Shown piece after piece: positions 52,505 to 61,391 of a DNA stretch of 64,000 nt. Position 1 is the stretch's first letter; each line of letters starts with the position of its first letter. The translations under genes and the position numbers were made by a program. Origin of the DNA: Clostridium prolinivorans (GTDB taxonomy: Bacteria > Bacillota > Clostridia > Clostridiales > Clostridiaceae); assembly GCF_004011155.1 (NCBI RefSeq), contig NZ_RJWG01000004.1, positions 62,528 through 126,527 on the forward strand, in the 5' to 3' direction. The notes beneath the pieces are model-generated. The model had not been told where the DNA came from. It saw nothing but the letters and a program-made list of their open reading frames with translations, and searched no databases.

Positions 52505-53184
52505 TAATCACCTTTAATAACATATCCTACTCCTCTTATAGTAGTTATGAGTTTATCTTCAAAGCCATCATCAATTTTACTTCGTAAATATCTTATAAAA
52601 ACATCTACAACATTAGTATCTCCCGTATAGTCATATCCCCAAATCTTCTCAATTAGCTGTTCTCTAGTTAAAACTACATTTTTATTTATTAAAAGCATTT
52701 CTAAAAGATCATATTCTTTTTTAGTAAGCTCAATATCTTTTCCGTTTCTTTTAACCTGATGTGTTCTATTATTCATAACTACATCTTTAACTCTGATTTC
52801 ATCATTTTTATTTACTATAAATTTATCCCTTTCATATACCCTTATTCTTGCTAAAAGTTCTTCAATTGCAAAAGGCTTTGTAAGATAATCATTAGCTCCT
52901 GAATCTAAACCTATTACCTTATCAGATATATCACTTTTAGCAGTCAGCATTATTATAGGTACCATTGAAAATTCTCTTATTTTTCTGCAAACCTCTATAC
53001 CATTAATACAAGGGAGCATTACATCTAAAAGAATTAAATCATACTCATTTTCTTTTGCATTTTTTAATCCTTCTCGTCCATTATGTACTGTATTTACATT
53101 ATATCCTTCATGAACTAATTCCATTTCAATAAACATTGCCATTTGTTTTTCATCTTCTACTAACAAAATACTAAAATCCCTCAT
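52504..53184 (-). CDS. OmpR/PhoB-family response regulator
   Basis: A two-domain regulator of 226 aa. The receiver domain shows ILLVEDEKQMA, the phospho-acceptor Asp in YDLILLDVMLP near residue 50, and LTKPFAIEEL. The winged-helix domain shows ELTKKEYDLLEMLLINKNVV and YLRSKIDDGFEDKLITTIRG. The frame opens five codons earlier, but GGAGGTG there is the ribosome site for the ATG at 53184. OmpR-family regulators bind tandem direct repeats with a period near 11 bp, exactly what is found upstream of this operon and of three neighbouring promoters. Confidence 0.95.
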   Translation of the reverse strand: MRDFSILLVEDEKQMAMFIEMELVHEGYNVNTVHNGREGLKNAKENEYDLILLDVMLPCINGIEVCRKIREFSMVPIIMLTAKSDISDKVIGLDSGANDYLTKPFAIEELLARIRVYERDKFIVNKNDEIRVKDVVMNNRTHQVKRNGKDIELTKKEYDLLEMLLINKNVVLTREQLIEKIWGYDYTGDTNVVDVFIRYLRSKIDDGFEDKLITTIRGVGYVIKGD

Positions 53185-53202
53185 AGTCAGCACCTCCATA
53201 AT

Positions 53203-53231
53203 AAAATAGTGAGCTAATTGCCCACTATTTG
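53203..53231 (-). terminator. Weak hairpin between PepSY gene and response regulator
   Basis: AATAGTG / CACTATT arms with an 11-nt loop, followed by UUUUAUU in the minus direction. It may attenuate read-through from the PepSY gene into the regulator gene. Confidence 0.5.
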
Positions 53232-53254
53232 TAATTATAGTATATAGCTTTTAT

Positions 53255-53656
53255 TTAATTTTTTCTATGATTTTCTATTTCATTTCTATGATTTTCTCTA
53301 TTTTCATCTTTTGATTTTTCATTATTTATACATATTATTCCTCCACTTTGAGAATCCAATTTAACTGTTTGAAGCATGTTTTCTTTATCTTTAATTTTAA
53401 ACTCATATTCATAAACAGCTTCTTCAAAATTTAATTCTTTTTCAACCTTAATAACTTCACCAGGTACCTTTTCTAATGCAATTTGCTGTAACTTATCCTG
53501 AGTATACTTTATATTGTTTTTCGCTTTTGAATAAATGACTCCAGTTATTGTTCCAGTAAATACTACAATAATAATAATGCAGAGAATTAAAGTTCTTATT
53601 ATTCTTTTTTTATAATTTTTACAAAATTCTTTTGCTTTAATAAAAATATTTACCAT
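53255..53656 (-). CDS. Membrane-anchored PepSY-domain protein
   Basis: A 133-aa protein with a basic N-terminus, one membrane helix (about residues 20-43) and an extracellular PepSY-like domain (about residues 50-112; LQQIALEKVPGEVIKVEKEL and YEYEFKIKDKENM). A charged Asn/Glu/Arg tail follows. PepSY proteins often sit beside two-component systems or peptidases and are thought to modulate them. It is first in the operon with the regulator, kinase and LysE genes, behind the repeat array. AAAGGAGG precedes the ATG. Confidence 0.85.
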   Translation of the reverse strand: MVNIFIKAKEFCKNYKKRIIRTLILCIIIIVVFTGTITGVIYSKAKNNIKYTQDKLQQIALEKVPGEVIKVEKELNFEEAVYEYEFKIKDKENMLQTVKLDSQSGGIICINNEKSKDENRENHRNEIENHRKN

Positions 53657-53729
53657 TATTTGTTTCCTCCTTTAATTATGAATATAATTTTTATATTTGC
53701 GACTATAAAGCTCTTCCTTTTATTTTTAA

Positions 53730-53789
53730 ATAGTAATTTATTTAAATTAAAAAATATTAAAATTAAGATTAAAATTAAATTAAAATTAT
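53730..53789 (-). promoter_or_regulatory. ATTAAAA repeat array promoter of the PepSY-regulator-kinase operon
   Basis: ATTAAAA copies on the plus strand at 53746, 53756, 53768 and 53779 (steps 10, 12, 11). A 10-bp gap and TACTAT as the -10 box (minus strand, 53735-53730) follow, about 75 bp before the PepSY ATG. Spacing from the last repeat to the -10 box equals that in the dedA and PAP2 promoters. The 53657-53911 gap otherwise holds only the terminator at 53833-53872. Confidence 0.65.
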
Positions 53790-53832
53790 AAAAATTTATA
53801 AATATATATGATATTTACCTGTAAAAACAATA

Positions 53833-53872
53833 TAAAAGCTCCGCTCATTATCTAAATGAACGGAGCTTTTAT
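53833..53872. terminator. Terminator after the DUF1002 gene
   Basis: The stem AAAAGCTCCG / CGGAGCTTTT extends through CTCAT/ATGAA pairing, with A and T runs on both sides, so it can work in both directions. It lies 40 bp after the DUF1002 stop codon. Confidence 0.8.
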
Positions 53873-53911
53873 ACTTCATATTTATATAAATTTAATTACT
53901 TTTAAGACAAT

Positions 53912-54784
53912 TTATCCGAATATCTTTGAAAAAAAGCTTTTGATTGCATCAATAAGTTTTGTAAAAAAACTTTTAGTCTCTTCACTGGATAAAACTTCTT
54001 TTAACTGATTTGAAACTTGATTTAACTGATCTTTTATATCTGCAAAATTTAAATTTAATCCATTTATTTTATTCATAAGAGCTGTTATTTTGTCTATATC
54101 TTCATTGCTCAAATTTAAATTATAATTATTTATAACATTTAAAACTATATTTTTTACCGCCTCTTCAGTTTTAGGTTTATCTTTTATTACTTGAGTTTTT
54201 ATATCATTTATAACTTTTGCAGCTTCATCTTTACCTATTTTATCACCTAATTCTGCTGTAGTAGAAAGTTCTTCATTTGCTACTTCTTTTTTATTTTCAT
54301 CAATTTTACTTCCACCACTGCTATTTTCAAAGCCTTTTAAAATTCCAGTAAGAGCAGCTGTACCAGAAACTTTAATAGGAGCCGATACTTTAACATTAGC
54401 ATTTTTTATTCCTGCTGTAATAAGTGCATTTTTTATCATATCATCAGTTACCCAATACACATTATTTACAGTTACATTTAATCCACCACTTGAGGTTGGC
54501 TCTATGTAAGAACAAGATATAGATTTTGTCCCTATCTTATCTATACTTGCTGTCCCTTCTAGATACTTTCTTTCCTCATCTATATTAACTTCTATTATAT
54601 TAGCAGTATTTTCATCAACTCCAAAGTATTTAAGCATATCCTTCTTTTGATTTTCAGTAAGGTCTCCACCTAAAGTTACAACTTTATATGCATCTGCATA
54701 AACTTCTTTTAAAGGAACAGATACAACTAAAAGTGTAGCCATAAAAATTATCAATAATCTACTAAAAGTTTTTTTAGTTTTCAT
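53912..54784 (-). CDS. Secreted DUF1002 protein
   Basis: A 290-aa exported protein. A signal peptide (about residues 1-31, ending SVPLKEVYADA) is followed by the DUF1002 domain, with VTLGGDLTENQKKDMLKYFG near residue 36 and the VSAPIKVSGTAALTGILKGF region near residue 133. A helical C-terminal region ends in SFFTKLIDAIKSFFSKIFG, which looks amphipathic and could bind membrane. Function of the family is unknown; it is common in clostridia and bacilli, often near envelope genes. It is bounded by terminators on both sides and so is a single-gene unit. Confidence 0.88.
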   Translation of the reverse strand: MKTKKTFSRLLIIFMATLLVVSVPLKEVYADAYKVVTLGGDLTENQKKDMLKYFGVDENTANIIEVNIDEERKYLEGTASIDKIGTKSISCSYIEPTSSGGLNVTVNNVYWVTDDMIKNALITAGIKNANVKVSAPIKVSGTAALTGILKGFENSSGGSKIDENKKEVANEELSTTAELGDKIGKDEAAKVINDIKTQVIKDKPKTEEAVKNIVLNVINNYNLNLSNEDIDKITALMNKINGLNLNFADIKDQLNQVSNQLKEVLSSEETKSFFTKLIDAIKSFFSKIFG

Positions 54785-54940
54785 ATTATAAACACCTCTC
54801 TAACTTTAAATTTTTATGTCATATATTATTATATCAAATTATTAGAGTTTTTACTGATTTATGTAAGCATTAAACTATATTTATAAATTATCTTTCTGCT
54901 TAAATGAATAATCACTTGCTTTTTCATAAATACTCATTAA

Positions 54941-54994
54941 CTACAAAAAATTAAGTGTAATTAGATTTGACTTTACACAAAACTAATTACACTT
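54941..54994 (-). terminator. Terminator of the Opp-type operon
   Basis: Perfect 12-bp arms AAGTGTAATTAG (54953-54964) and CTAATTACACTT (54983-54994) are followed on the minus strand by AATTTTTTG. It lies 6 bp after the second ATPase gene. Confidence 0.85.
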
Positions 54995-54999
54995 CCAAT

Positions 55000-55818
55000 C
55001 TATCCTACTGTTGATAAATCCCACGGCTCATAAATTTTAGGTACATCACTTATAAGTCTTTTAGTGTACGTTTCTTTTGGCTTTAATATAACTTCATCAG
55101 CACTGCCATATTCAACAAACTTGCCATGCTCCATTATATAAACAACATCAGATACATAATACGCAAGTCCTATATCATGAGTTATAAAAACAATTGTCAT
55201 ATCATTTTCTTCTCGTAGTTTTAAAAGCATATCTAGTATTGTTGCTCTTGAACATGCATCTACCATAGAAGTAGGCTCGTCTGCAATCAAAATTTCTGGT
55301 TTCAAAAGAAAAATTCTTGCTATCATAAGACGTTGCATCTGTCCACCTGATAATTCAAATGGATACTTATTGGTAAGCTCTGAAAATTTTAAATTTACAA
55401 AACTACATGCCTCTGTCATAAGTTCAATCTTTTTTTCTTTTGATAAATTTTTCCCACCCCTCATATTTATACAATCTAAAAGTACAGAATCTATTTTATA
55501 AAACATATTAAACGACGCAAAAGGATCTTGAAACACAGCTTGTATACCTTTCCAATAATTTTTTTTCTTTTTGTGTGAAGATATATCCCTAAGATTTCCA
55601 TTAAAATAAATTTCTCCTTCTGTTACACTTGTAAGTCCTAATATCATCTTAGCTAATGTTGTCTTCCCACTTCCACTTTCTCCAACTATAGAGATAACCT
55701 CTCCCTTAGCAAATTCAAAATCTACATGGTCTACAGCTAAAGTTCTAGTTTTGTTATTGCCATATATTTTAGTAATACCTTTCCCGCTTAAACACGGAAT
55801 TTTTCCCCCATTACTCAT
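55000..55818 (-). CDS. Opp/Dpp-type ABC transporter ATPase (OppF position)
   Basis: A 272-aa cytoplasmic ATPase. Walker A is [13 protein letters not shown] near residue 46, the signature [14 protein letters not shown] near residue 155, Walker [14 protein letters not shown] near residue 175, and the switch His in FITHDIG. It is shorter than usual OppF proteins (about 310-330 aa) and lacks the C-terminal Cys-containing oligopeptide-transporter extension. A 200-bp gap with no recognisable feature separates it from the other ATPase gene, so it may be expressed less. Confidence 0.88.
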   Translation of the reverse strand: MSNGGKIPCLSGKGITKIYGNNKTRTLAVDHVDFEFAKGEVISIVGESGSGKTTLAKMILGLTSVTEGEIYFNGNLRDISSHKKKKNYWKGIQAVFQDPFASFNMFYKIDSVLLDCINMRGGKNLSKEKKIELMTEACSFVNLKFSELTNKYPFELSGGQMQRLMIARIFLLKPEILIADEPTSMVDACSRATILDMLLKLREENDMTIVFITHDIGLAYYVSDVVYIMEHGKFVEYGSADEVILKPKETYTKRLISDVPKIYEPWDLSTVG

Positions 55819-56021
55819 AGCCCTAACCTCCCTATATAATCCTTTATTTTATTTATTCAGTAGTTTATTTTTTAAGTTTTTATTTGTTTAATTTATTAGC
55901 TTATGTTAATTCTTTTATTTTATCAAAAGCTGTTTTTTTATTTTGAATCTTTTATAATACAACTACATCTTATATACATCATATTAACCAAAACAACTTA
56001 AGTTTTCTTATTATTTTAAAA

Positions 56022-57026
56022 TTATTTATACTCCATCTCTCTTAATTCATCAACTGAATATATACAACAATACATTCTACCATTATCAAATTCTTTTTTA
56101 GATATTTCTTTATCTCTGCACTCAGTTTTTACATATTTACAACGATCAGCAAATCTGCAGCCTTTAGGAGGATGTTTTAAATTTGGGGGGGTGCCTGGAA
56201 TTACAGAAAGTTTGCTACTTTTCATATTTTCTTCAGGAACTAAAATCGACCCCATAAGTCCTTTGGAATATGGATGCATAGGATCAAATACTATTTCTTT
56301 TGAATTTCCTTTTTCTATAATCTGACCTGCATACATAACCATGATTTCATCTGTTACATTATAAAGCAAAGGAAGTTCGTGAGTAATAAAAATCATAGAC
56401 TTTATAAGCCCTTTTTCCATTAAGCTTTTAAGCATTTTTATTACCATTTTTTGAGATGTAACATCTAGAGCTGAAGAAGGTTCATCTGCAATTAATACCT
56501 TAGGTGAAAGTATAGTTGAAATAGCTATGACAGTACGTTGCTTCATACCTCCAGAAAGTTCAACAGCATGTTTATTAAGCACTTCAGAAGGGAGTCCCAA
56601 AAGTTCAAATCTTTCTCTTGCAAGATCATATATTTCCTTCTTTTCAGCTTTTGGATTGTGAGCACGAATAACATCTTCAATCAAACTTAATATTTTCTGA
56701 GTAGGATTTAATGCATTCATAGCTGCCTGTGGAATATATGCTATTTCATTTCCTAAAATTTGTTTTCTAACATCATCCGGATTCATACTTGAAATATTTC
56801 TTCCATCTATAATAATATCTCCACTTATGTAATGAAGCGGTGAAAAATAATATCCCATAAGACTAAGTGCCAAAGTGGATTTACCGCATCCTGATTCCCC
56901 TGCTATACCCAAAGATTTCCCTTCTTCTATTTTTAATGAAACGTTATTAACAGCAAAAACATCTTCTCTTTGCCTTGTTATATATTTTGTATTTAAATTA
57001 TTTACTTCAAGCATTACTTTTCCCAT
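56022..57026 (-). CDS. Opp/Dpp-type ABC transporter ATPase (OppD position)
   Basis: A 334-aa ATPase of full length. Walker A is [14 protein letters not shown] near residue 40, the signature [14 protein letters not shown] near residue 157, and Walker [13 protein letters not shown]. The C-terminal extension ([19 protein letters not shown] near residue 278) has four cysteines, typical of the OppD/DppD iron-sulfur-type tail. The gene is 21 bp after the OppC-type permease. Its context with beta-mannosidase suggests sugar rather than peptide transport. Confidence 0.9.
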   Translation of the reverse strand: MGKVMLEVNNLNTKYITRQREDVFAVNNVSLKIEEGKSLGIAGESGCGKSTLALSLMGYYFSPLHYISGDIIIDGRNISSMNPDDVRKQILGNEIAYIPQAAMNALNPTQKILSLIEDVIRAHNPKAEKKEIYDLARERFELLGLPSEVLNKHAVELSGGMKQRTVIAISTILSPKVLIADEPSSALDVTSQKMVIKMLKSLMEKGLIKSMIFITHELPLLYNVTDEIMVMYAGQIIEKGNSKEIVFDPMHPYSKGLMGSILVPEENMKSSKLSVIPGTPPNLKHPPKGCRFADRCKYVKTECRDKEISKKEFDNGRMYCCIYSVDELREMEYK

Positions 57027-57047
57027 AATTAACTCCTTAATTTTTAA

Positions 57048-58289
57048 TTAATCTCTTAATTGTGGATTGAATACTTGATCAAGCCCCGTATTCATCAAAT
57101 TAAGTGAAAATGATATTAAAGTTATTGCTAAAATAACTGGCAAAAATGCCCACCATGCACCAGCAATTGGTGCTTTATATTGCATAGCCCAATTCATCAT
57201 AAGCCCAAGTGTCGATACCTTTGTTGTAGCTGGCCCTAAACCAAGCATAGAAAGTTGTGCTTCTGCCAAAATTCCAGAAGATATTTGTAGAATAAATGCC
57301 ATTACAACATAAGAGGCTACATAAGGCAATATATCTGTGAGAATAATTTTAGGAAGACTATGACCAGATAACTTTGACATATTAACATGATCACGATTTC
57401 TCAAAGATATAACTTGAGAACGTACAGATCTTGCAGTCCACGGCCATGATGTTAACCCTATAATACTTGCTGTAAGCATAACTCCTCTTGCACTCTGACC
57501 AACACTGAATGATATTAAAACTAAAAGGATAAAGGATGGAATAACTGTAAAAAGATTTGTGATAAACATGATAAAATCATCTATCATTCCTCCAACATAA
57601 CCTGCAAATAATCCAAGCATTAACCCTATAAATGTAGCTATAATTCCTGAAACAAGCCCAATCTTTAGTGACGTTCCCATTGCTGCAACAAGTTCTGTAA
57701 GAACATCTCTACCAAAATTATCTGTTCCAAGTATAAAAGTTTTTTTATTTACAATATCTTTAACATTTACAAAAGATTGAGAACTAACAATATTTTTTTC
57801 TTCTAATTCTCCATGTTCATTTTTTACAGCTATATATTGATCTCCACTGTTTATCAATTTATTTATTTGATTATTTAATCTTATATATTGCTGTTTTTGA
57901 GCATAAAGTAGTCCTGTTTGTTCTGCAGAAGCACTATAATTATCATTCCACAACTTAACTAAAGAAACTACGTCATTTATATCTATGTCTGATTTTTTTA
58001 TATTCCCAAATTTAACAAGCCAATCAGCCATACTCTCCCTATCTTTCATAGAAATAGATTCTAATTTTGCAGCAGAAGTATCTATATTTAAATCTATATG
58101 TTCACTATTAATTACATCGCCTACAGATATATATGTCCCTGGTTTATTAAACAAACCACCTATCATTTCTAATGGATCATTAGTCACAAATATAGGATAA
58201 AATATTATTGTTAATAAAATAATCATAAATAATATAAATCCTACAATAAACCTAGGAGAACGAAATATTTGCTTTAATAGGTTTTTCAT
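57048..58289 (-). CDS. Opp/Dpp-type ABC permease (OppC position) with large extracellular insert
   Basis: A 413-aa permease, over 100 residues longer than typical OppC. After the first helix (about residues 14-36) comes an extracellular insert of about 145 residues, rich in Asp, Asn, Lys and Ser (VVSLVKLWNDNYSASAEQTG within it). Next is the usual ILGTDNFGRDVLTELV entry into the DppC core, and the EAA-like loop near SKLSGHSLPKIILTD. ATG at 58289 follows AAGGAG; the upstream GTG is less likely. Similar inserts occur in Opp-like oligosaccharide importers. Confidence 0.88.
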   Translation of the reverse strand: MKNLLKQIFRSPRFIVGFILFMIILLTIIFYPIFVTNDPLEMIGGLFNKPGTYISVGDVINSEHIDLNIDTSAAKLESISMKDRESMADWLVKFGNIKKSDIDINDVVSLVKLWNDNYSASAEQTGLLYAQKQQYIRLNNQINKLINSGDQYIAVKNEHGELEEKNIVSSQSFVNVKDIVNKKTFILGTDNFGRDVLTELVAAMGTSLKIGLVSGIIATFIGLMLGLFAGYVGGMIDDFIMFITNLFTVIPSFILLVLISFSVGQSARGVMLTASIIGLTSWPWTARSVRSQVISLRNRDHVNMSKLSGHSLPKIILTDILPYVASYVVMAFILQISSGILAEAQLSMLGLGPATTKVSTLGLMMNWAMQYKAPIAGAWWAFLPVILAITLISFSLNLMNTGLDQVFNPQLRD

Positions 58290-58304
58290 AATAATCACTC
58301 CTTA

Positions 58305-59309
58305 TCAGTCTTGCTGTACTGCTTTAACTCTTGGATCAATAAAACCATATAATATTTCTACTACTAAATTTGCGATAAGTACCATAATTGTAATTATAAG
58401 CGTACATGCTGAAATAACAGGATAATCTCTACCAGTAATAGCCGCCAGTAATGTAGTTCCTAACCCAGGATAACTGAAAATCATTTCAGCTACTAATGCT
58501 CCTCCTACCATAGTCCCTAATGATAATGCCAATCCTGTTATTTGAGGAAGCATTGCATTTCTAAATACATATTTTACAATCTTTCTATCTTTAATACCTA
58601 AAAAACGACTATATTTAACATAATCTGCATTAAGTTCATAAATTGACATTGAACGCATACCAATAGCTTGACCTCCTATTGTAATTAAAACAATAGACCA
58701 AAATGGAAGCTGATAGTGAGTAATAACTGAGCCTATAAATTTAAGACTCATATTAGGAACCATATCATATCCATATCCAAGTGAAGCTGGTAACCATTTC
58801 AAATAAACTGCAAAGAAAAATTGTAATATAATTGCCATTCCAAAAGCTGGCATATTACTAAGGAACAAAAAAGCAGGAAGTACAGCTTTGTCCCAAATTC
58901 CTTTAATATATGCTGCTACTGCTCCTAAAATATTACCTAAAAACCAACCTACAATAATTGCAGGTAATTGTAAACATAATGTCCACCATATTGATTTTGC
59001 AAGAATATCAGATACTGTTCTTGGATAATAAATAAAAGAAACACCAAAGTCACCTTTAAGTATATTTTTGATATATTTAAAAAATTGTACATAAATTGGC
59101 TTATCTATTCCAAAAGCTTTTACATAATTATCATAGACCTGTTGTACAGCTGTTTGATTTGTCATACCAGTTGCTGTTCTTGCAGCAATAGCCGATACTG
59201 GATCACCCGGCATTAGTCTTGGCAAAATAAAATTCAAAATTACAGCAATAATAAGAGTTATTAGATACCAGATTATCTTTTTTGTATAATACTTTTTATA
59301 ACCCTTCAA
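58305..59309 (-). CDS. Opp/Dpp-type ABC permease (OppB position)
   Basis: A 334-aa permease with six predicted helices. The N-terminal [20 protein letters not shown] and the C-terminal [20 protein letters not shown] are characteristic of OppB/DppB. The cytoplasmic loop with [20 protein letters not shown] near residue 235 contacts the ATPases. It comes 15 bp before the OppC-type gene. A stem-loop separates it from the binding-protein gene upstream. Confidence 0.92.
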   Translation of the reverse strand: MKGYKKYYTKKIIWYLITLIIAVILNFILPRLMPGDPVSAIAARTATGMTNQTAVQQVYDNYVKAFGIDKPIYVQFFKYIKNILKGDFGVSFIYYPRTVSDILAKSIWWTLCLQLPAIIVGWFLGNILGAVAAYIKGIWDKAVLPAFLFLSNMPAFGMAIILQFFFAVYLKWLPASLGYGYDMVPNMSLKFIGSVITHYQLPFWSIVLITIGGQAIGMRSMSIYELNADYVKYSRFLGIKDRKIVKYVFRNAMLPQITGLALSLGTMVGGALVAEMIFSYPGLGTTLLAAITGRDYPVISACTLIITIMVLIANLVVEILYGFIDPRVKAVQQD

Positions 59310-59343
59310 AAAACATACCCCCTTTGAAATTTCTAATAATTTC

Positions 59344-59400
59344 TAAAAAACTAGCCATGTTTTCTTCTGTTTTCTATTAATTTTTATGAAAACATGACTA
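59344..59400 (-). terminator. Partial terminator between binding protein and permease genes
   Basis: On the minus strand TAGTCATGTTTTC pairs with GAAAACATGGCTAG (one G-U pair) across an AT-rich loop, followed by TTTTTTAG. With a U-run it can end most transcripts after the binding-protein gene and let some read into the permeases. Confidence 0.72.
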
Positions 59401-59421
59401 ATTTTTTATATATTTAAATTA

Positions 59422-61278
59422 TTATTTTATTAATTGAATTGTATACAATCCTGCAATACCATAACCATCTGTTAAATCATAGGGAGGTATTTCTATACCT
59501 TTATTAGATTTTGATCCTTGTTGTGGAAAATTTGTCCATACACTTTCATTAACTGTATAAAATAATTCAGGTCTATACATTAATGAAAATGAAGGTACAT
59601 CTGTTAAATAAAACTTTGATAGCTGAGTATAATATTCTTTAAGCTTAGCTTGATCTGTAATTTGAGGAATTTCTTCTAAGAGTTTATCAACTGTTGGATT
59701 TGAATATCCTCCAAAGTTACCTACCATCTGAGTCTTAATTGAGTTATAACTACTTGACATTAAAGTAAAAGCACGTGTCCATGGATTTGAAATACCTGCC
59801 CCTGATGGACTCCACATAGCTATATCAAAGCGCTGATTGGATAAATCATCATAAAATGTATTTGCATCTGGGAAATATGTTTGAATATCAATTCCAATAG
59901 CTTTTCCAGCAGCTGCCACTATTTCTAAAGAAGCATTCCAATCTGACCATCCAGCAGGACATTCAGCTTTGAAAGAAAGATTTTTACCTTTATATTCACG
60001 TATACTATCACCATTTGTATCTTTTATTCCTGCTTCATCTAAAAGTTTTTTAGCTCCATCTATATCATTTCCTGTCCACTGAACACTTTTTAATGCGTTT
60101 TGATCAACTAATGCCTGTTCTCCAGGAGTTGTGTTCATTATACTTCTTGGTACATCTTTAAATGATGCTGATTGACCACTCATAGCTGTTTTAATAATCT
60201 GATCATAATCAGTTGCCATAGCAATCGCCTTACGTACTGCAACTTGATCAAGACCTGGTTTTTCTAAGTTAAACCAAGCTGTAGGCATTGTAGCACCTAT
60301 ATTATAAGGAGCTTCAGGTAGATAAGTTGATATTTTCCCACCTGAAACCATACTTGGTATATCACTTATAAACTGCTGTGAAACATCTACTTCACCAGCT
60401 TTAAATGCTACATCTCCTGCAGCGTTATCTTTGTATATGTTGTGTGCTATATACTTAGGTTCTGGAAGTTTACCCCACATTGAATCTGCTTTTCCCCAGT
60501 AATTATCATATCTTTGGAATACAACCTTTTGATCATTAGATATCATTGGTTTATATGGCCCTGATGCAACTAAATCTTCCATTTTATCAGTTTTAATTTT
60601 TGTAGCATCATTCTCATTTCTTTGCTCAACTTTTTGCATATATGCCTTTTGCATTACATATTGTTTAGGAAGATATTCTAAAACCTTTAATTGATTAATT
60701 ATTTTGCCATTTTTTAATTTTGCATTAATTATTACTGTAGAAGAATCTTGAGCTTTTATGCTTTCTATATAATTTGTATAATCTGATCCTGCTGCAGTTT
60801 GATATTTAAAGTTTACATCCCATGTATAAGCTACATCTTCTGCAGTAACCTGAGTTCCATCCCACCACTTTGCATCTGGATTAATTTTAATTGTAAGAGA
60901 TGTATGTTCATCATTCCACACAGGATCTCCTGATGCTAATAATGGATACATTTTACCATCTAACATATTATACATATAAAGAGTTTCATAAATTAATGTT
61001 CTAGCAGAATCTTTCTGACCAATACCCATAGCATTATTTGAATTACTAGATAGTGGATTCCAATCATTTATTGCTCCCCATTGTTGTCCATTAAAATAAA
61101 GCGTTTCATTTCTAGGAGTTGAATTTTTATTGTTATTTGCTTTAGATGTTGTATCTGATTGTTTTGAAGTAGCATTAGAATTTTTAGATGTTGTACTTGT
61201 TTTGCATCCAACAAATAGTGTTGCAATCATTGCACTTATTGATAATAATGCACAAATTTTTTTTAAACGTTTATTCAT
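59422..61278 (-). CDS. Opp-type solute-binding lipoprotein, probably for oligosaccharides
   Basis: A family-5 extracellular solute-binding protein of 618 aa. The lipoprotein signal ends ATLFVGCKTS with the acylated Cys near residue 25, then a Ser/Thr/Asn linker. NGQQWGAINDWNPLSSNSNN near residue 64 and IKINPDAKWWDGTQVTAEDV near residue 130 are typical of this family's sugar-binding branch. Given the beta-mannosidase and SGNH protein next door, beta-mannooligosaccharides are a reasonable guess at ligand, as in Thermotoga Opp-like mannan importers; a peptide ligand cannot be ruled out. Confidence 0.88.
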   Translation of the reverse strand: MNKRLKKICALLSISAMIATLFVGCKTSTTSKNSNATSKQSDTTSKANNNKNSTPRNETLYFNGQQWGAINDWNPLSSNSNNAMGIGQKDSARTLIYETLYMYNMLDGKMYPLLASGDPVWNDEHTSLTIKINPDAKWWDGTQVTAEDVAYTWDVNFKYQTAAGSDYTNYIESIKAQDSSTVIINAKLKNGKIINQLKVLEYLPKQYVMQKAYMQKVEQRNENDATKIKTDKMEDLVASGPYKPMISNDQKVVFQRYDNYWGKADSMWGKLPEPKYIAHNIYKDNAAGDVAFKAGEVDVSQQFISDIPSMVSGGKISTYLPEAPYNIGATMPTAWFNLEKPGLDQVAVRKAIAMATDYDQIIKTAMSGQSASFKDVPRSIMNTTPGEQALVDQNALKSVQWTGNDIDGAKKLLDEAGIKDTNGDSIREYKGKNLSFKAECPAGWSDWNASLEIVAAAGKAIGIDIQTYFPDANTFYDDLSNQRFDIAMWSPSGAGISNPWTRAFTLMSSSYNSIKTQMVGNFGGYSNPTVDKLLEEIPQITDQAKLKEYYTQLSKFYLTDVPSFSLMYRPELFYTVNESVWTNFPQQGSKSNKGIEIPPYDLTDGYGIAGLYTIQLIK

Positions 61279-61322
61279 TTAAAATCCTCCTTTAAATATC
61301 TCAATATAAAACATTTATATTT

Positions 61323-61382
61323 TTAAGTATATTAATAATTGTATATAATTTTTTACTATATTCTTTAAATCTTTAATATACT
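61323..61382 (-). repeat. Long-range inverted repeat before the binding-protein gene
   Basis: TAAGTATATTAA and TTAATATACTTA are separated by about 35 AT-rich bases in the gap between the SGNH gene and the binding-protein gene. It may be a weak terminator stem or an operator. Confidence 0.4.
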
Positions 61383-61391
61383 TACAAATAA

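Noticed and set aside
47583-53789. The ATTAAAA arrays as simple AT slippage or remnants of a mobile repeat
   Set aside because: The fixed 11-bp phase, the constant 10-bp gap to the -10 box in four promoters and the gap-free alignment of two blocks fit regulatory sites better; kept as a finding, although chance in AT-rich DNA has not been excluded.
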